Shown here one piece after another: positions 20,401-31,851 of a stretch of DNA of 64,000 nt. Position 1 is the stretch's first letter; each line of letters begins with the position of its first letter. A program made the position numbers and the translations under genes. This DNA comes from Aplectana chamaeleonis (lineage: Eukaryota > Nematoda > Chromadorea > Rhabditida > Cosmocercidae). The stretch lies in the NCBI GenBank assembly GCA_029168955.1, contig JAPDOI010000292.1, forward strand, positions 410,501 through 474,500. The letters run 5' to 3'. Under the pieces are notes generated by a model. It did not search any database. It was not told where the DNA came from and saw only the letters and a list, made by a program, of their open reading frames with translations.

Positions 20401-21640
20401 TTAGGTCTTGGGTAGGTCAAGACATTGATCATATGTAGGTTCAAAAGTAGTTTCTTGTGGCGACAAAATCGATTTTTGAAAAGGGTGTCCCAACTGTGGG
20501 ACATGCGGTCCGAAGTGATAGTCAACGCGTGTCCCACCGGTTGGACACGTGGTCGTGAATGGGTTAAACGTAAGACCTCGAGTTATCGATTCCTTAAGAG
20601 GGAAAAATTTGGATCTATCGAGATGAAAAAATTTTTTGAGGATTTTGCAAGCCATGATTAAATCTTGTTTATTTCTTCTGTAGGAAAGCGAATCTGAGCC
20701 TAGTTGAGAATTCCGCACAGGGTTTTCGGGTACTGTGTCGTAAGTAAACCTTCCTGCTCTCAGAAACAACCTTCTTGTGAAGCTATTCTGAACCTTTTCT
20801 AGCATAAAAATATGCTTTGCTTTCGTAGGATGAAATACTGGTGCACCGTACTCCAAAATAGGTCTCATGAAGACCTTATAGACTTTAAGAAGAGTCTTAG
20901 GGTCTGTAGAAGATAGGCATCTGAAAAGATTACACACCTTGCGCATAGCTTTGCTGACAATGTTTTTGCAATGTGTGTCAAAATCAAGAGTTTCCGGAAT
21001 TTGAAACCCAAGATATCGAATTTCAGAAATCTCAGAAATTCGGACGCCGCCAATGTTGTATATAACTTTTCCGTTATTTTTGCCCAGTTGTAAACTCATG
21101 GTTTTTTGCTTAGCCAGGGGGAGATCCCATCGCTGAGACCATTCATGGGTGGAACATATGGCCGCCTGCAGTACTCGAGCATCTTTCTGGGTTTCAATAC
21201 TTTTATAGATTTTCAAGTCATCAGCAAACGCTTTGCATGTGACTCCGTGGGCATTTATGATGTCTGGTGTTTTCCTCGTGTAAATGTTGAACAGAATGAG
21301 ACACAAAACTGATCCCTGAGGAACACCGCTTTCTGCTATCCTAGGCGAAGATACTATGTAATTGGCCTTTGACATTGACACGACAGTTTTGATAAGTCAA
21401 AAATTCCTCCAGTCAACGAACTATTCTGGGATAGAGTCCAATTATTTCAAGCTGCTCAATGAGTTTTCTGTGCGGCACTTTATCAAATGCTTTCTCAAAA
21501 TCGAAATATACTACATCCATGGAGTGATTCTGATCCATAATTCCAGTCCAGTCATTCAGCGCATCCAGCATAAGAGTTGTCGTGGAGCCTCCTTTACGAA
21601 ACCCGTGATTTTTTGAATATTTTTTTGAAATTTCGATAAA
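20401..21640 (-). pseudogene. CR1/Jockey-group LINE reverse transcriptase
   Basis: Reading the minus strand from about 21,640 there is HGFRKGGSTTTLMLDAL, then motif A DFEKAFDKVPHRKL, motif B GVPQGSVL, motif C FADDLKIY, then an LEKVQNSFTRRLF segment and KFFPLKESITRG. These are fingers, palm and thumb of a non-LTR retrotransposon reverse transcriptase, in order. The catalytic DD is intact, but there is a stop in place of tryptophan (near 21,410) and a frame change near 21,370-21,380. The tail after KESITRG is replaced by a dispersed repeat with a repeated CCCACCGGTTGGACA-like word. The copy is 5'-truncated and cannot make a full protein. Confidence 0.85.
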
Positions 21641-22240
21641 ACGCTGATGTATTTATTGCCTTGGTTGTCAGTGAGAACTTGCACTGCATATTTCCATGTT
21701 AACTTTCTAAATAAAATTTTGAAGCGCCCTGCGTCTATATCATGCGTCCTGAAAAATTAGATTTTACGATTTTTTATGAACACAGAACGTAGAGACAGAA
21801 AAGTTAACACAATAAGGTTGAGAGCAGCAGCAAGCAGATATTTCGCCCACTCGGTAGGATGTGGCTCATAGGGAATTCCCAGGAGACTTATTTTAGGGCC
21901 CTTATCCACATCTCCGACTCCTCCAAGATGTCAGTGATGACTGAATAGGTTCGGTGGAAATTTTTCGAGGAGAATACATTCTTCATAGATAGTATTTCCA
22001 AGGGTAAAAGAATAATTACCACACCAGTTGAGAATTCAAATGGTTTTGTGCCTAAAAGTTGCGGTCCGGGGGGGGGGTGGGTAAAAGGTGTCTGAGATTG
22101 AACATTTTTTTCTTTTTTTCATTCAGCTAGATGCTATGTATTTGTAAAAAGACAGACGTCATTCCGTGGTTCAGTGAGAAATTGCACTCTTGACTTATGA
22201 GGCTTTTTGGGAGCTTAGCACAATTCTGTGGTCACTTTTT
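21641..22240. other. No gene recognised
   Basis: It contains a G run near 22,070. No exon is supported. Confidence 0.35.
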
Positions 22241-22450
22241 CAAAGGCAGTGTTCACGATGAAAAAGTTGCCCGTTTTCCGGCAAAAACATAAGCTCTGGG
22301 CCCCTCTAAGATTAGTAAGAGCGGAAGTGCGACGAAAAACGGGCGACGAAAAAAGTAAACGAAAATCTCGTAGGCCAGCCAACCCATTGGGCTACCCCGC
22401 CCACGTCCTATAACAGTTGTCCACGTTCTTTTCCCGTAGGAACAGACACC
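22241..22450. mobile_element. Truncated TTAA element (AGGCAGTGTTCACG family)
   Basis: It begins AGGCAGTGTTCACGATG and shares GGGCTACCCCGCCCACGTCC with the complete copies at 33,116 and 34,397. It is cut off before its right terminus, where the next element begins. Confidence 0.65.
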
Positions 22451-22456
22451 GAATTA

Positions 22457-23612
22457 CACTATGTAACAAAATTTAACTTTTTTTCCTGTTTCTGGGTTAA
22501 CATTGTGTTTTTTCAACTCGCTAGGTCTAGAGCAGACAGGAAATCGCTGTTATTCCAGGTAAACTTCGCTTTTGTGACTAGGACAATGTAATTTGCAAAA
22601 TCGCGAATTTACCTAAGACTATTTCTGTTCCTGGCTTCTAAGTGTTGTAAACCAATTGTTTATGTCTAATGTATGTGAAAAATGACTTCATTTGGCACAA
22701 ACTTTTGTTTACACGACGACAGAACGAAAAAAAAATTTTTTTTTCGTGAAACTATAAAGATTTTTATTCATTCTCGGGACTGTAATCAGGTAAAAACAAA
22801 AAATGCACAAGGAATGGACAAACACAGTCGGAAACCACTCAACAAGGTTAAGAAATATGTAGATTTTCTAGATTTACGATTGTACTGTGAATCACTCTCT
22901 CGAAGTTGCACCCAAATCTAGTCCCCCCCCCTTCACGATTTCGTTATACTATCATTGCTAACGGCGTTCAAAGTCCAATATCTCCTGATGAAAGGGCTCG
23001 ACTTGTTCGTTGAATTCGTCAATATACGAATTAATGATATGGACTTTCTGCATCCCATTTAGGCGTAATTCTTTATGAGAGTGCACCAACTCCACATAGT
23101 TTTCAGCTTTGTGATCACCTAGGCAGACGTGAACAACTGCAACGAAATTGCTCCAAGCCGTTCTCTCCGTCCTGTTCAACAGCTTTGCGGAATCCTCACA
23201 TTTTATGATCCTCTTGATCTGTGGTCCGACGAATATACGAGCCCTGACCTTAGCCTCGGACAGAGTCGTTATTAAAGACAGTATAACGAAACATGATGAG
23301 GGACTACATTTGGGTGCAACTTCGAGAGTGATTCACAGTACAATCGTAAATCTAGAAAATCTCCGTATTTCTGAACCTTGTTGAGTCCTTTCCGGCTGTG
23401 CTTGTCTATTCCGTGTGAATTTTTTGTTTTTACCTGTTCTGAATGTCGAAAATTAGTAAAAATCTTCCTGTTAGCACAAAAACGAGTTTTCTTCGTGCTA
23501 TTGTAGTGTTAGCGAAGTTTGTTCTCAATGAAGTTGCTTTTTCACATACTTTGGACATAAGCAATTGAAATAAAACACTTAGAAGCCAGGAACAAAATCG
23601 TGTTACATAGTG
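22457..23612. mobile_element. Fold-back element with 480-bp arms and a captured ORF fragment
   Basis: The ends are CACTATGTAACA and TGTTACATAGTG. The arms stay complementary for about 480 bp, for example TTTGGGTGCAACTTCGAGAG at about 23,310 against its complement at about 22,900. Left and right arms share features such as CCTGGCTTCTAAGTGTT. The loop (22,925-23,300) is non-repetitive and holds the ORF fragment listed next. Confidence 0.8.
22958..23179 (-). pseudogene. Fragment of a dispersed transposon-associated ORF
   Basis: The minus frame reads AWSNFVAVVHVCLGDHKAEN, then a segment with KVHIINSYIDEF, and ends VEPFHQEILDFER. It resembles the end of a repeated ORF seen in many invertebrate genomes that reads '...KxHxLxxHLxxF ... 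GERFHQDI'. The normal GERFHQD is VEPFHQE here, so key residues have changed. Its biochemical role is not known to me. It sits exactly in the loop of the fold-back element, suggesting capture or descent from the autonomous form. Confidence 0.5.
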
Positions 23613-24298
23613 TTATTGAATATTTTTTATCGCGAAAGGTTCTAAAATCCCAGCGTGTGCAATAGTCAGTCTTATTTTTTAAGGAATCTTTAGTTCAGGA
23701 AACAGAAAGCAACGCCACTTATCTGAGGATTTTGAAACGCGAAACCATTTCACTGACGTAAGGTTCGATGCGTTTTCTGCAGTCTCCGAATACACAAAAA
23801 TGCACAGGCATGTTTTCAGAGATTTCTTTGAATGGTTTTTTCCCGGTATTGAAGTGTTTTGTGGGAATTATCCCCTATAAACCCCTTCTTAGTAGACTTA
23901 GCTACGCTAAAACATCGAAAATTGAAATACGGTTGTTGTCGTGGACGCTGCCTTTAAATCTTGAAAGATTGCGGTAGTCTATGTCGGCGCGGGTAAAGCC
24001 CATCCAAACCAGGCTGTCCGCCCACCGAGTGATTGTCGCGAAGGCTTTTTTCGAGATCGTAAGTTTATTAGAAGGAATACTAAACGAATTGGGATTAATA
24101 TTCCAGCCGGCTGTGTGCAGCTGTTAGAAGGCTTGTCGAAAAAATGCATTCGAGGCGGCTGCTCGGCACGCACGCCGACCCCATGAGCGGACAGCCTTAG
24201 CCTTATTCGGAATGACTCCAATTGAACACGTTCGCCGATGTTTCAAGCTAGGCTGCAGCCTTGCCCAGGATGGTTAATTCCGTGTGCTAATCACTTAA

Positions 24299-24726
24299 AG
24301 GCAGTGGTCACAATGAAAAACGCTATCGAAAAAACTACAAAAATCAGCTTAGATCAAAAACAGCTGTAAAACTACGAAGGTAGCGCGGTGAAAAACGGAT
24401 TAGAATAAGAGTTTCTAAGGCCCAAAGATGTCAGTTCGTGCACACGTGCACAACGCCGACCAAAAGGATCGCAGTCTCATGTCGAGCAAACGAAAATCAT
24501 CGACATTCGGAGGAAGAAGTAAATGCAACTTCACCTATTATAACAGTTGAGCATTGAAAGAAAGCAGTTCAGTCGATGTTTTTGACTACATAAGAAGTTC
24601 AGGCTTCAAATTTGGCCCAAAGCGGTCTTTTTTTCGCGATTTTTTTTCATAGGTCCCACTACTCGAGACCCAGAAAAGGGTTTAGAGAAAAAAAAAGACA
24701 AGCATATTTGATCGCAACCACTGCCT
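24299..24726. mobile_element. TTAA fold-back (AGGCAGTGGTCAC family)
   Basis: TTAA precedes it at 24,295-24,298 and follows at 24,727-24,730. The ends are AGGCAGTGGTCACAATG and its partner CAACCACTGCCT. The right TTAA is also the left TTAA of the next element. Confidence 0.82.
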
Positions 24727-24730
24727 TTAA

Positions 24731-25788
24731 AGGCGTCGTACGCGCAAAAACCGTATCTCATTTTCTAATTGTTTTGCGCAGGCGATTCTCTGACATACAG
24801 AATAGGAGTGGAAAGGCTCCACAAAACCATCAAATTTCGCAAAAAAAAAAACGCGTTTTGAAACGTTTCGAATTATTCACTTCCCATCCCTCCGCCAATT
24901 TCGGTGTGTCTGGTGCAATACGTCGGAAGTTTATTTTACAAACGTCGGATGTGTGTTTTGCTTAAAACTTATTAAAAGGGTGAATTTTTCTCGCCTTTCG
25001 TTCACTGGAACTTAGTCAAAAAAAAGAAGTATTCTCTGGGCAAATTTGGATGCTAGAATTTTCCGAATAAAAAATTTCAAATGCTGAATCTTCTGCGCCT
25101 GTGATGGCGCTTCTGTTCCTTGTGCTAGATGGTTTCTTGAAAACTGGTGGCGGATCGCCATTTTTACCCACTCCAAGTTCAGAACCTTATGTTTTTGACG
25201 CGCAAAACTTCACCGACGTGATCCACAGTGTTCACGATGGAAATCGTTTTTCTGTTTTTTTTTTCGCCTATCTTAAAAACGGCTCCATGCTGATTTCAAT
25301 GATGTTTTTGGAATCGTACAAGACCTTCTGGAAATGGAGTTATGGTCCCGCAAAGATTGAGCTAAGGAAACATGGTGAACGAGTTGTCCGAGGCTTGTAA
25401 ATTCCGTCTTTTGCAGCCGATGCATGCGAGCTGACCTGAGTAGAGAGAGAAGTTGAGAATGAAGGGAAGAACGGGGCTATTGATCGGAAACCTTCGCTCA
25501 TCTCACAATCTCATTCATTTTCATTTTCATTTTTTCAAGCATTCATTTTTTCACGTCGGTGGGCGTGGAAAGTGCATCTGGGTGTGACGAGCTGACGGGT
25601 GTCCAACTTTAGGGCCGTAGAGGACCGTTCCAACCTCATTTTTCTTAGTTTTTTTCAACGGTAGGGTTGCGCTAGGCCCCGCAGCTGCCGATCTCCACCA
25701 AAAAATCAGACATGGTTTTTACCGTGGACACTGCCTTTAATGAAATTGAGCCTGAAAAATAGATATTGGTTCAGCGCGAACGATGCCT
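24731..25788. mobile_element. TTAA element (AGGCATCGTACGCG family) with a nested element
   Basis: It starts AGGCGTCGTACGCGCAAAAA after the shared TTAA and ends GCGCGAACGATGCCT before TTAA (25,789-25,792). It matches 28,203-28,661 and, inverted, 35,491-36,047. The extra length is the nested element at 25,226-25,736. Confidence 0.82.
25226..25736. mobile_element. Nested TTAA element (AGTGTTCACG family), left end worn
   Basis: The left end reads AGTGTTCACGATGG (the expected AGGC is lost) and the right end is CCGTGGACACTGCCT followed by TTAA at 25,737. It lies inside the element at 24,731-25,788. Confidence 0.7.
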
Positions 25789-25792
25789 TTAA

Positions 25793-27185
25793 TCGGTTTC
25801 CTGATTTTTGATGAGTCACGGAAAATTACAAAAACATAATGTGACTTTGCCACCATTAGTATTTTCTTGAACCCTGAGAAAGGTATATGTGATCAGTGAT
25901 TGGAACATGAAAGGTTCCCACATGCAATGTTGTAGTCGAATCTGGGACTGAACAAAACTAGCTCATACATAGCGCACTCTGTTCAAAAGGAAAAAAAGCG
26001 AAAGCAAACCTGGCGTGGAGTTTTCCACCCACCCCCTCCCCCTTCCAATTGCACTCTATATCCGATTAGATTAGAAATGGTTAGACCTCATACATATTAG
26101 ACAGGTAATGAAAATGCAAGACACTGTGTTAAGGGAAATCATGTGTGCATATTCGTAGCGGACACAATATTGCATCATTGCTTTCTGAACGCGACCGGCC
26201 AAGGACTGATCACGTCGTCGAGCACTCTCTGTCGCGACGACGCCATCACACCCGCGATGAAGTATGCACTAGGCCCCATCTACACAGACCATAACAATGT
26301 AAAATCCGAGACGTCTTCTACTCAAATAAAACATATGGTCTTTCATTCTTTTTATTGGCAGTGTCAGAAAGGAAGCGGTTCGGAAGATATGTTAGTGGCC
26401 AACAGAACGAAACACTAATCGTCTTTCTTTGCGATGTTTACATAGAATAAAAAAGCAGGTAATCACCTCATTGCCTTACTTTTTTCTGACATGAGTATGG
26501 GTATTACATTAGTGTTACTGTGCTTAGTGTTCATGCGTGAACGTGAAGAAGTAGAGGAGAATCAGTAGAATGAGTCGCAGTGGGATACTCTTGAACTTCC
26601 TCGCCCCGTCAAGGTGTGAGGCCATGTCAAGAGCTAATCTAGATTGTAATAAGCTCCCCGTACAAGTCTTGTTGAAATATATCGAAGGCCGTATAACACC
26701 CGCTCTTTTTTTGAAGGAGCAAAGCGCCGCAATAATATCAAGATGTCAGATATGTACATAGATTGCAAGATAGAATTAAAATCGTATGAGAACGTTCTAG
26801 TTCCCTTTCCTTTCGGCAGGAACCGAATCTTGCGTTAGAATGACTCTTGAATTCAAATGCCTCAACCCAAATCTTGTTCAGGGGGCAGTTTGGAACGTAG
26901 AACACAAACCTAGGGTCCGCTTAATGTCCTTCTCAAGATCATAACAGGTTACGGTAGAATAACGATAGCATATCCATAAGGCCCTCTACTTTTTGGTTCA
27001 TAACTTCTTTCAATACTACTTGAGCAGCTAAGTTGAAGCTTTCATGAGATAATCGATCGGAAAAACATGTCTTCATGGGTAGTTCTGGCCACCCGGTCTG
27101 GTCACTCCCTTGTCAGAGCGCAACATTCGAAATTTCTCTTCAGTAGGGACAGTAAATCTGACTACTCTAAATTCTCAGACTTCGG
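25793..27185. other. No gene recognised; two unexplained open frames
   Basis: Plus-strand frames at 26,143-26,418 (91 codons, LHHCFLNATGQGLITSSS..) and 26,570-26,761 have no domain that I recognise and no strong splice borders. They may be chance frames or diverged exons. Confidence 0.3.
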
Positions 27186-27189
27186 GACT

Positions 27190-27712
27190 GTATATGTACT
27201 ATAGTTGTACAATTTCGAAAAAAATGTCGAACGAAAGAAAAATGAAAAAATTTCGCTCGAAAAGATTTCGAACGAACGAAAAATAAAAAAATTTCGTTCG
27301 AAAAAAATTTCGAACAAACGAAAATCGAAAAACTTTCATTTGAAAAAAATTCGAACAAACGAAAATTGAAAAAAAAAATTGAAATCTCGGAGGTCGGACG
27401 AACGAATTTTGACACTAATCGAAATTTCGATTTTTTTAGAAATTTCGCAGTTTTTTCAAAATTTGTCGTAAATTTCGAACTTTTTTTCGAAATTTGTTCG
27501 AAAGTATTTCGAACGAACGAAAATCGAATTTTTTTCGTTCGAAATCTTTTCGAACGGACGAAAAATGAAAAAATTTCGTTCGAAAAAATTTCAAACGAAC
27601 GAAAATCGAAAAAAATTTCGTTCGACGAAATTTCGAACGAACGAAAAAAATTTCGAAGAACCTTTCGAAATTTTTTCGAAACTTTCGTTCGTGTACAACT
27701 ATAATATGTACG
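27190..27712. repeat. Fold-back block built of CGAACGAACGAAAAT words
   Basis: The outer arms TATAGTTGTAC (about 27,200) and GTACAACTATA (about 27,690) enclose dozens of TTTCG / CGAACGAACGAAAA words that run in one sense on the left and the complement on the right. It probably folds as one long hairpin. Confidence 0.75.
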
Positions 27713-28018
27713 TATTACGAATCCTCTGTTTGGGAGGCAAATTTAAATTGTTCCTTTGCGAGCTCGTGAGGAGTGAGGGTATAGGCAGCGAGAAAGGGGG
27801 GGGGTAAAACGAGACGCAGCCCACACGCGCACACGCTCGCGATCAAAGGCAGCAAATTTCACTATAAAGCTGGATCTATGTGATAATTAGGTAGTTCCAT
27901 CATGACTCGTATATGAATATATCATGAAACAGGAAATTTTCCCTACAATTTTCTGGACTTATGTTTCTGAGAGCCTATGGAATATTGGGAATAAATTGAC
28001 ATTTTGGATAATGGCTTA

Positions 28019-28142
28019 GGCCGGGATCATACTTCCAATGATTAGCGGCAGCGAGATTGCATAACGGACATATCGATTTTCGGTCGATACTGATGGTAAG
28101 CGTTGCGTCGTGCCGCTAGTCGCTGGAAGTATAATCCCGGTC
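28019..28142. mobile_element. Harbinger-like MITE, TTA-flanked, 124 bp
   Basis: TTA stands at 28,016-28,018 and 28,143-28,145. The ends are GGCCGGGATCATACTTCCA and TGGAAGTATAATCCCGGTC. The interior is itself palindromic (GATTTTCGGTCGATAC). Confidence 0.85.
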
Positions 28143-28202
28143 TTATGTATCTCGCTAATAGGGTCTTATATGTATATCTATATGTTTATTACACTCACTT
28201 AA

Positions 28203-28661
28203 AGGCATCGTTCGCGTTGAAAATCAATTTTCATTTTTCAGGCTCAATTTCGTGATTGAGCCCGGTACACCACACTCGTAAACTTTGGCGCGTCAAAAAC
28301 GTTGGGCAATGAAGTTCGAAGGCTTCAAAGATGAAGATCCGCCACCAATTCTCACCAGTCATCTAGCACTTTTTCCTAGAATGTTGGTGCGAGCGTACGA
28401 CAACATGAAAAATAGTTACGGCACGAACTCCACATGCAAAAAAACTCCAAAAATTACGGTGACGAGGCCTCCTAAAGCAGAAAAACTTCAAAAAGAATTT
28501 TGGCGCGAAATTCAAATTCGTATTTACAATGTGTTCCGATTGACTTTTCTTTACAAATGAAGGTTTTTCATGGGCCCCTTCGACATTTTCGTTCACTAGA
28601 GAGGCCAAGCTACACAAAAACATGAAAAAACGATATACGGTTTTCTGCGCGTACGATGCCT
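28203..28661. mobile_element. TTAA element (AGGCATCGTTCGCG family), complete, 459 bp
   Basis: It is flanked by TTAA (28,199-28,202 and 28,662-28,665). The ends are AGGCATCGTTCGCG and CGCGTACGATGCCT. This is the clean reference copy of the family at 24,731 and 35,491. Confidence 0.88.
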
Positions 28662-28846
28662 TTAAGGCAAATGCATGATAATACGACGAAGATATGGAGA
28701 GAAGACCAAGTTATATCAACTGAACCAGGGAAAAAGGCAAAAACCAACCAAATAAAAAACTGGAGCAAAAAATTCTGATACCCTATACACCCTACCGGTC
28801 AAATGAACAAAGATCTATCTCAAGAAAGAAGCAACAAATGAAAAAG

Positions 28847-29454
28847 TTAAGTCTCGTAGCTCAGAATCATTTGGGATACTAGTCGCCTAAACTGGCCCAA
28901 GGAAGTAGCGCCGGTGACTCTTCTAGCGATTTTCAGGTATGCGCTACCCGCCCTATGTGGAAAAGATCTAACCCTAACACTGGTAATTGGACGACTGAGG
29001 AATATTTTCATTTTTTCACCTCTGGTTTTCGACGTGACCAGTTTGAAATAGGGTGCAAGCCTGAAAATACCGCTGTTTTCCAGAAGCTTGTGAACCATGC
29101 AAAGGTCAAATACTCTGCGCCGAGAATTCAGCGTTAGTAACCCGAGAAATTTGTTCCTTATGTGGGACCTGGGTATTTTGGAATTCAGGAAACCACCGAT
29201 TCGAATCATCAGCTTGCGAGTGAAACTATTCTGGACTTTTTCGAGCGCGTCAGTATCCTTTTTCTTGTGCGGACAGAAAACTGCTGTTCCAGATTCCACA
29301 ATGGGTCGTATATAAGTCTTGTATGCTCGGAGCAGAACCTGCTTGTTTTTAGTTGAGATTCCCTTATAAATCTGAAAAATTCGCCTGTGAGCCGAATGAC
29401 ATTTGATTTTGACATGCTCAGAAAAATCCAACTTCCTACCGTAGTTAAAACCAA
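28847..29454 (-). pseudogene. CR1/Jockey-group LINE reverse transcriptase, downstream half of a split copy
   Basis: The minus frame reads GFNYGRKLDFSEHVK, then ILLRAYKTYIRPIVE-like sequence, LEKVQNSFTRKLMIRIGGF and, at the end, RVRSFPHRAGSAYLKIAR. This is the thumb and C-terminal region of a non-LTR reverse transcriptase. The frame breaks off at 29,454, where the 2,164-bp element starts, and resumes at 31,619. Confidence 0.82.
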
Positions 29455-31618
29455 GGGGTGGTAGTAAATGGTGTGTTAACCGCGAATAAACCGCCACCTC
29501 CAAGCCGCCAACATACCGCGAATTAAATGCAGTAGAGCCGCCAAATTAACACGTATTAACCGCCACCTCCTGGCCGGCTACGAACCGCGAAATAGGTGCC
29601 ACGGTTTGTTGCCGGTTTAACGAAAGCTGCCCTCTGCTTACACATACATTATGCGTGACCTTCGTCCGCATAAGTATCTTCTACACTTGGACACGAACGA
29701 CGTTTACGGTGGAAAGACGAGGGATCGGAAAGATTATACAAGTGATGCTATTTATTTTATTCATTAGGAAGAGCTTTCAAAAGGAACTTCGTAATATTTC
29801 GCTTGTTCGAAACACGATCAAAATGCAATTTTTTAAATTTTCCTTGTAAATCCTAATTCTCGTAATTTTTTGTGAGCTCCGTGAGTTTTCAGGACCACTC
29901 TCGAAAAGACATGTTAGATTAATCATTAGCCTCAATCAATCAATTGCGTGTGATCTGACAAAAGTTTGCATTTGTAGTAACTTTGTTAACTTTTTTTTTG
30001 ATATTTTCAAGCAAAAGTTTTTTTGAAAAACAAAAAAATTATCGGAAGGAAATTTCGAGTGAACGAAAATTTGAGAATTTCTGGATGAATTATTTACAAG
30101 GTGTTCTTAAGAAGGTAACGCTAGGTGCGAAAAAGACATTCCGCAACTCGTCGAGTAATGCATAAATTCAAAGAATGACCTGCATTCAACTGAAATGGAT
30201 ATTTAAAAACCTATAAGAATTATGATAAACTAGATAGTCTATTTTCGTTCTTGAAAGAGAATTCTATTGTTTTTTTTTTGGAAGTGTGCAACTCAAGTTT
30301 GGCGTCCGAGATTGGGGTAATGGTGTGGTTTCGGTCATTGATGCAGTTGAATTTGTGAAGTGTTTGCCGTCTTCTCAAAATGAAACTAATCCACCGCCCG
30401 CAGTTAGTGCTGAAAATATATAGAAACACTGTTACACACTCATATGCGCATCGTTTAAGGAAAAGATTTTGTACGCATATTTCAAGGTAAGAATTTGAAA
30501 CACTTTGAGTGCCTCTACCAATGCACCAAAGCAACTGCGTCGCGGACCCTCAAAAAAAAAGAGGCCACGATGGCACTGATCTGGCAATGAAAGAGGAGTA
30601 TTAGAATCTTGCAGAAAAAGGAGAACAAATTTAGTTGGTTCAGAAACAAGTTCGCATTTCTTTCCCACAAAACTCGCCCGATACGCCCCGACTAACGCTG
30701 ATTAATCATTACTAAGCATCAAATCACTTGAAAATCAGTGGCTTGCAAAATTTTCACTTTTTTGCACTAAAAAATTTGTGGAAACCCCTTCGAAACGCGA
30801 GCAAACAAATAATTTACTACATACTCCTCATAGCCTGTGCTATGCAATGAATTATGAAACTGAAACTAACCTGATAATAGCAAAGCGAATGAATTCCGGA
30901 AGAAAATAAACAAAAGCGGGAGAAGTGTCGGCGCTCGAAAAAAAAAATTAACAGCTGATTAGGAGGGATTGATTAGTGCCACCAAAGTAGACGGCCAACG
31001 TGTTTCAGCAATGATCCTTGCTTTGTTTTTGATCCCACATCGCCCGTTTCCCTGGCGGAAGCCGTTAAAAGACTCTCCCTTGGGACACCTTTCAGTTTTA
31101 AATATAGGGTGACGTCCTGGATCAAAATCGCTAACAGTGCTATCAAACTTCCTTAACCCTCTGCATTAATTAAACTCGTACTTGCCCTCAGTATAGATGG
31201 TCAAAACTGTTCCTACTGTATCTTGCTAACCGCATCCAAAAACTCCTCGGGAGGAGTTTTTCGTTAACCGCCAGTTCCTCTCGCATTTCAGCACTATTTC
31301 CGTGTTGTCTGCGAAAGTATGTTAAACGCGAACTTACCGCGAGGATGCCACATGGCGGAATTTTAGAGAAAAAACAAACCTGAAAACGTTTTGAAAAGGC
31401 TATTTTTCGTAACAAAGGTTACAATTGTCGCTTTTTCGAGGCGTTTTCATTGGAAGTGTATAAGAGGCCTACCACTGGGGGATGTAAGGGTGAAACTAGA
31501 GCGAGTTCTCTCTTAACTATCAAGAGTTATCATTACAATCTGGTGTGGTTAAACTCGCGTTTAACGCGAATTTAACTCCTGTTAACTCGCGTTTAACACA
31601 CCCAATTACTACCACCCC
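29455..31618. mobile_element. 2,164-bp TIR element inserted in a LINE, AA flanks
   Basis: The ends are GGGGTGGTAGTAA and TTACTACCACCCC, followed inward by GTGTGTTAA / TTAACACAC. AA stands on both sides (29,453-29,454; 31,619-31,620). Removing the element with one AA rejoins the LINE frame (VDAVRDL then GFNYGRKL), so the borders are certain. Both subterminal regions are rich in words like TTAACCGCGAA. The interior has minus-strand stretches that look like exons (see 30,220-30,670). No transposase was recognised. Confidence 0.88.
30220..30670 (-). other. Exon-like stretches inside the 2.16-kb element
   Basis: The minus frame from 30,668 begins MGKKCELVSEPTKFVLLFLQ and runs about 60 codons. A second stretch follows TATATTTTCAG at about 30,418 and reads RRRQTLHKFNCINDRNH, then ITPISDAKLELHTS. 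Neither is recognised. They could be remnants of the element's own gene or a captured host gene; they could also be chance frames. Confidence 0.3.
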
Positions 31619-31800
31619 AAGATCTCGAACCGCGTCTACCGCTGGGAGCGCGACACCAGCACATGTATATGAATGGGCCGTAGGCGCCGGACTCAGGGTC
31701 TTGTAAGAGATCAGTTTGCTTGAACGGAAATTGAAAAAAAAACGTTAAAAGATTATTTTCTCGAAGAATTCTCACAAAAAGGATTCTCTTTTCCCACACT
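31619..31800 (-). pseudogene. LINE reverse transcriptase, upstream piece of the split copy
   Basis: Reading towards lower coordinates the frame gives SYTCAGVALPAVDAVRDL and then meets the element boundary; the continuation at 29,452 is GFNYGRKLDF. This block normally precedes 'DLGxxxxxxLxFxxH' in Jockey/CR1 proteins. Upstream of about 31,700 similarity fades. Confidence 0.7.
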
Positions 31801-31851
31801 CTGCAGAAAAAAAAACTTGGTCTTTGTAATTGTTGGATTCTCAGAGTACCT

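Noticed and set aside
20401..20600. Normal C-terminus of the LINE protein after KESITRG
   Set aside because: This part matches a dispersed repeat also found at 19,938-20,045, so the open frame there is not original LINE sequence.
24727..24730. Target site of the AGGCA families as the 6-bp TTTAAA
   Set aside because: The nested copy at 10,072 shows that only TTAA is duplicated; the outer T and A belong to the element ends.
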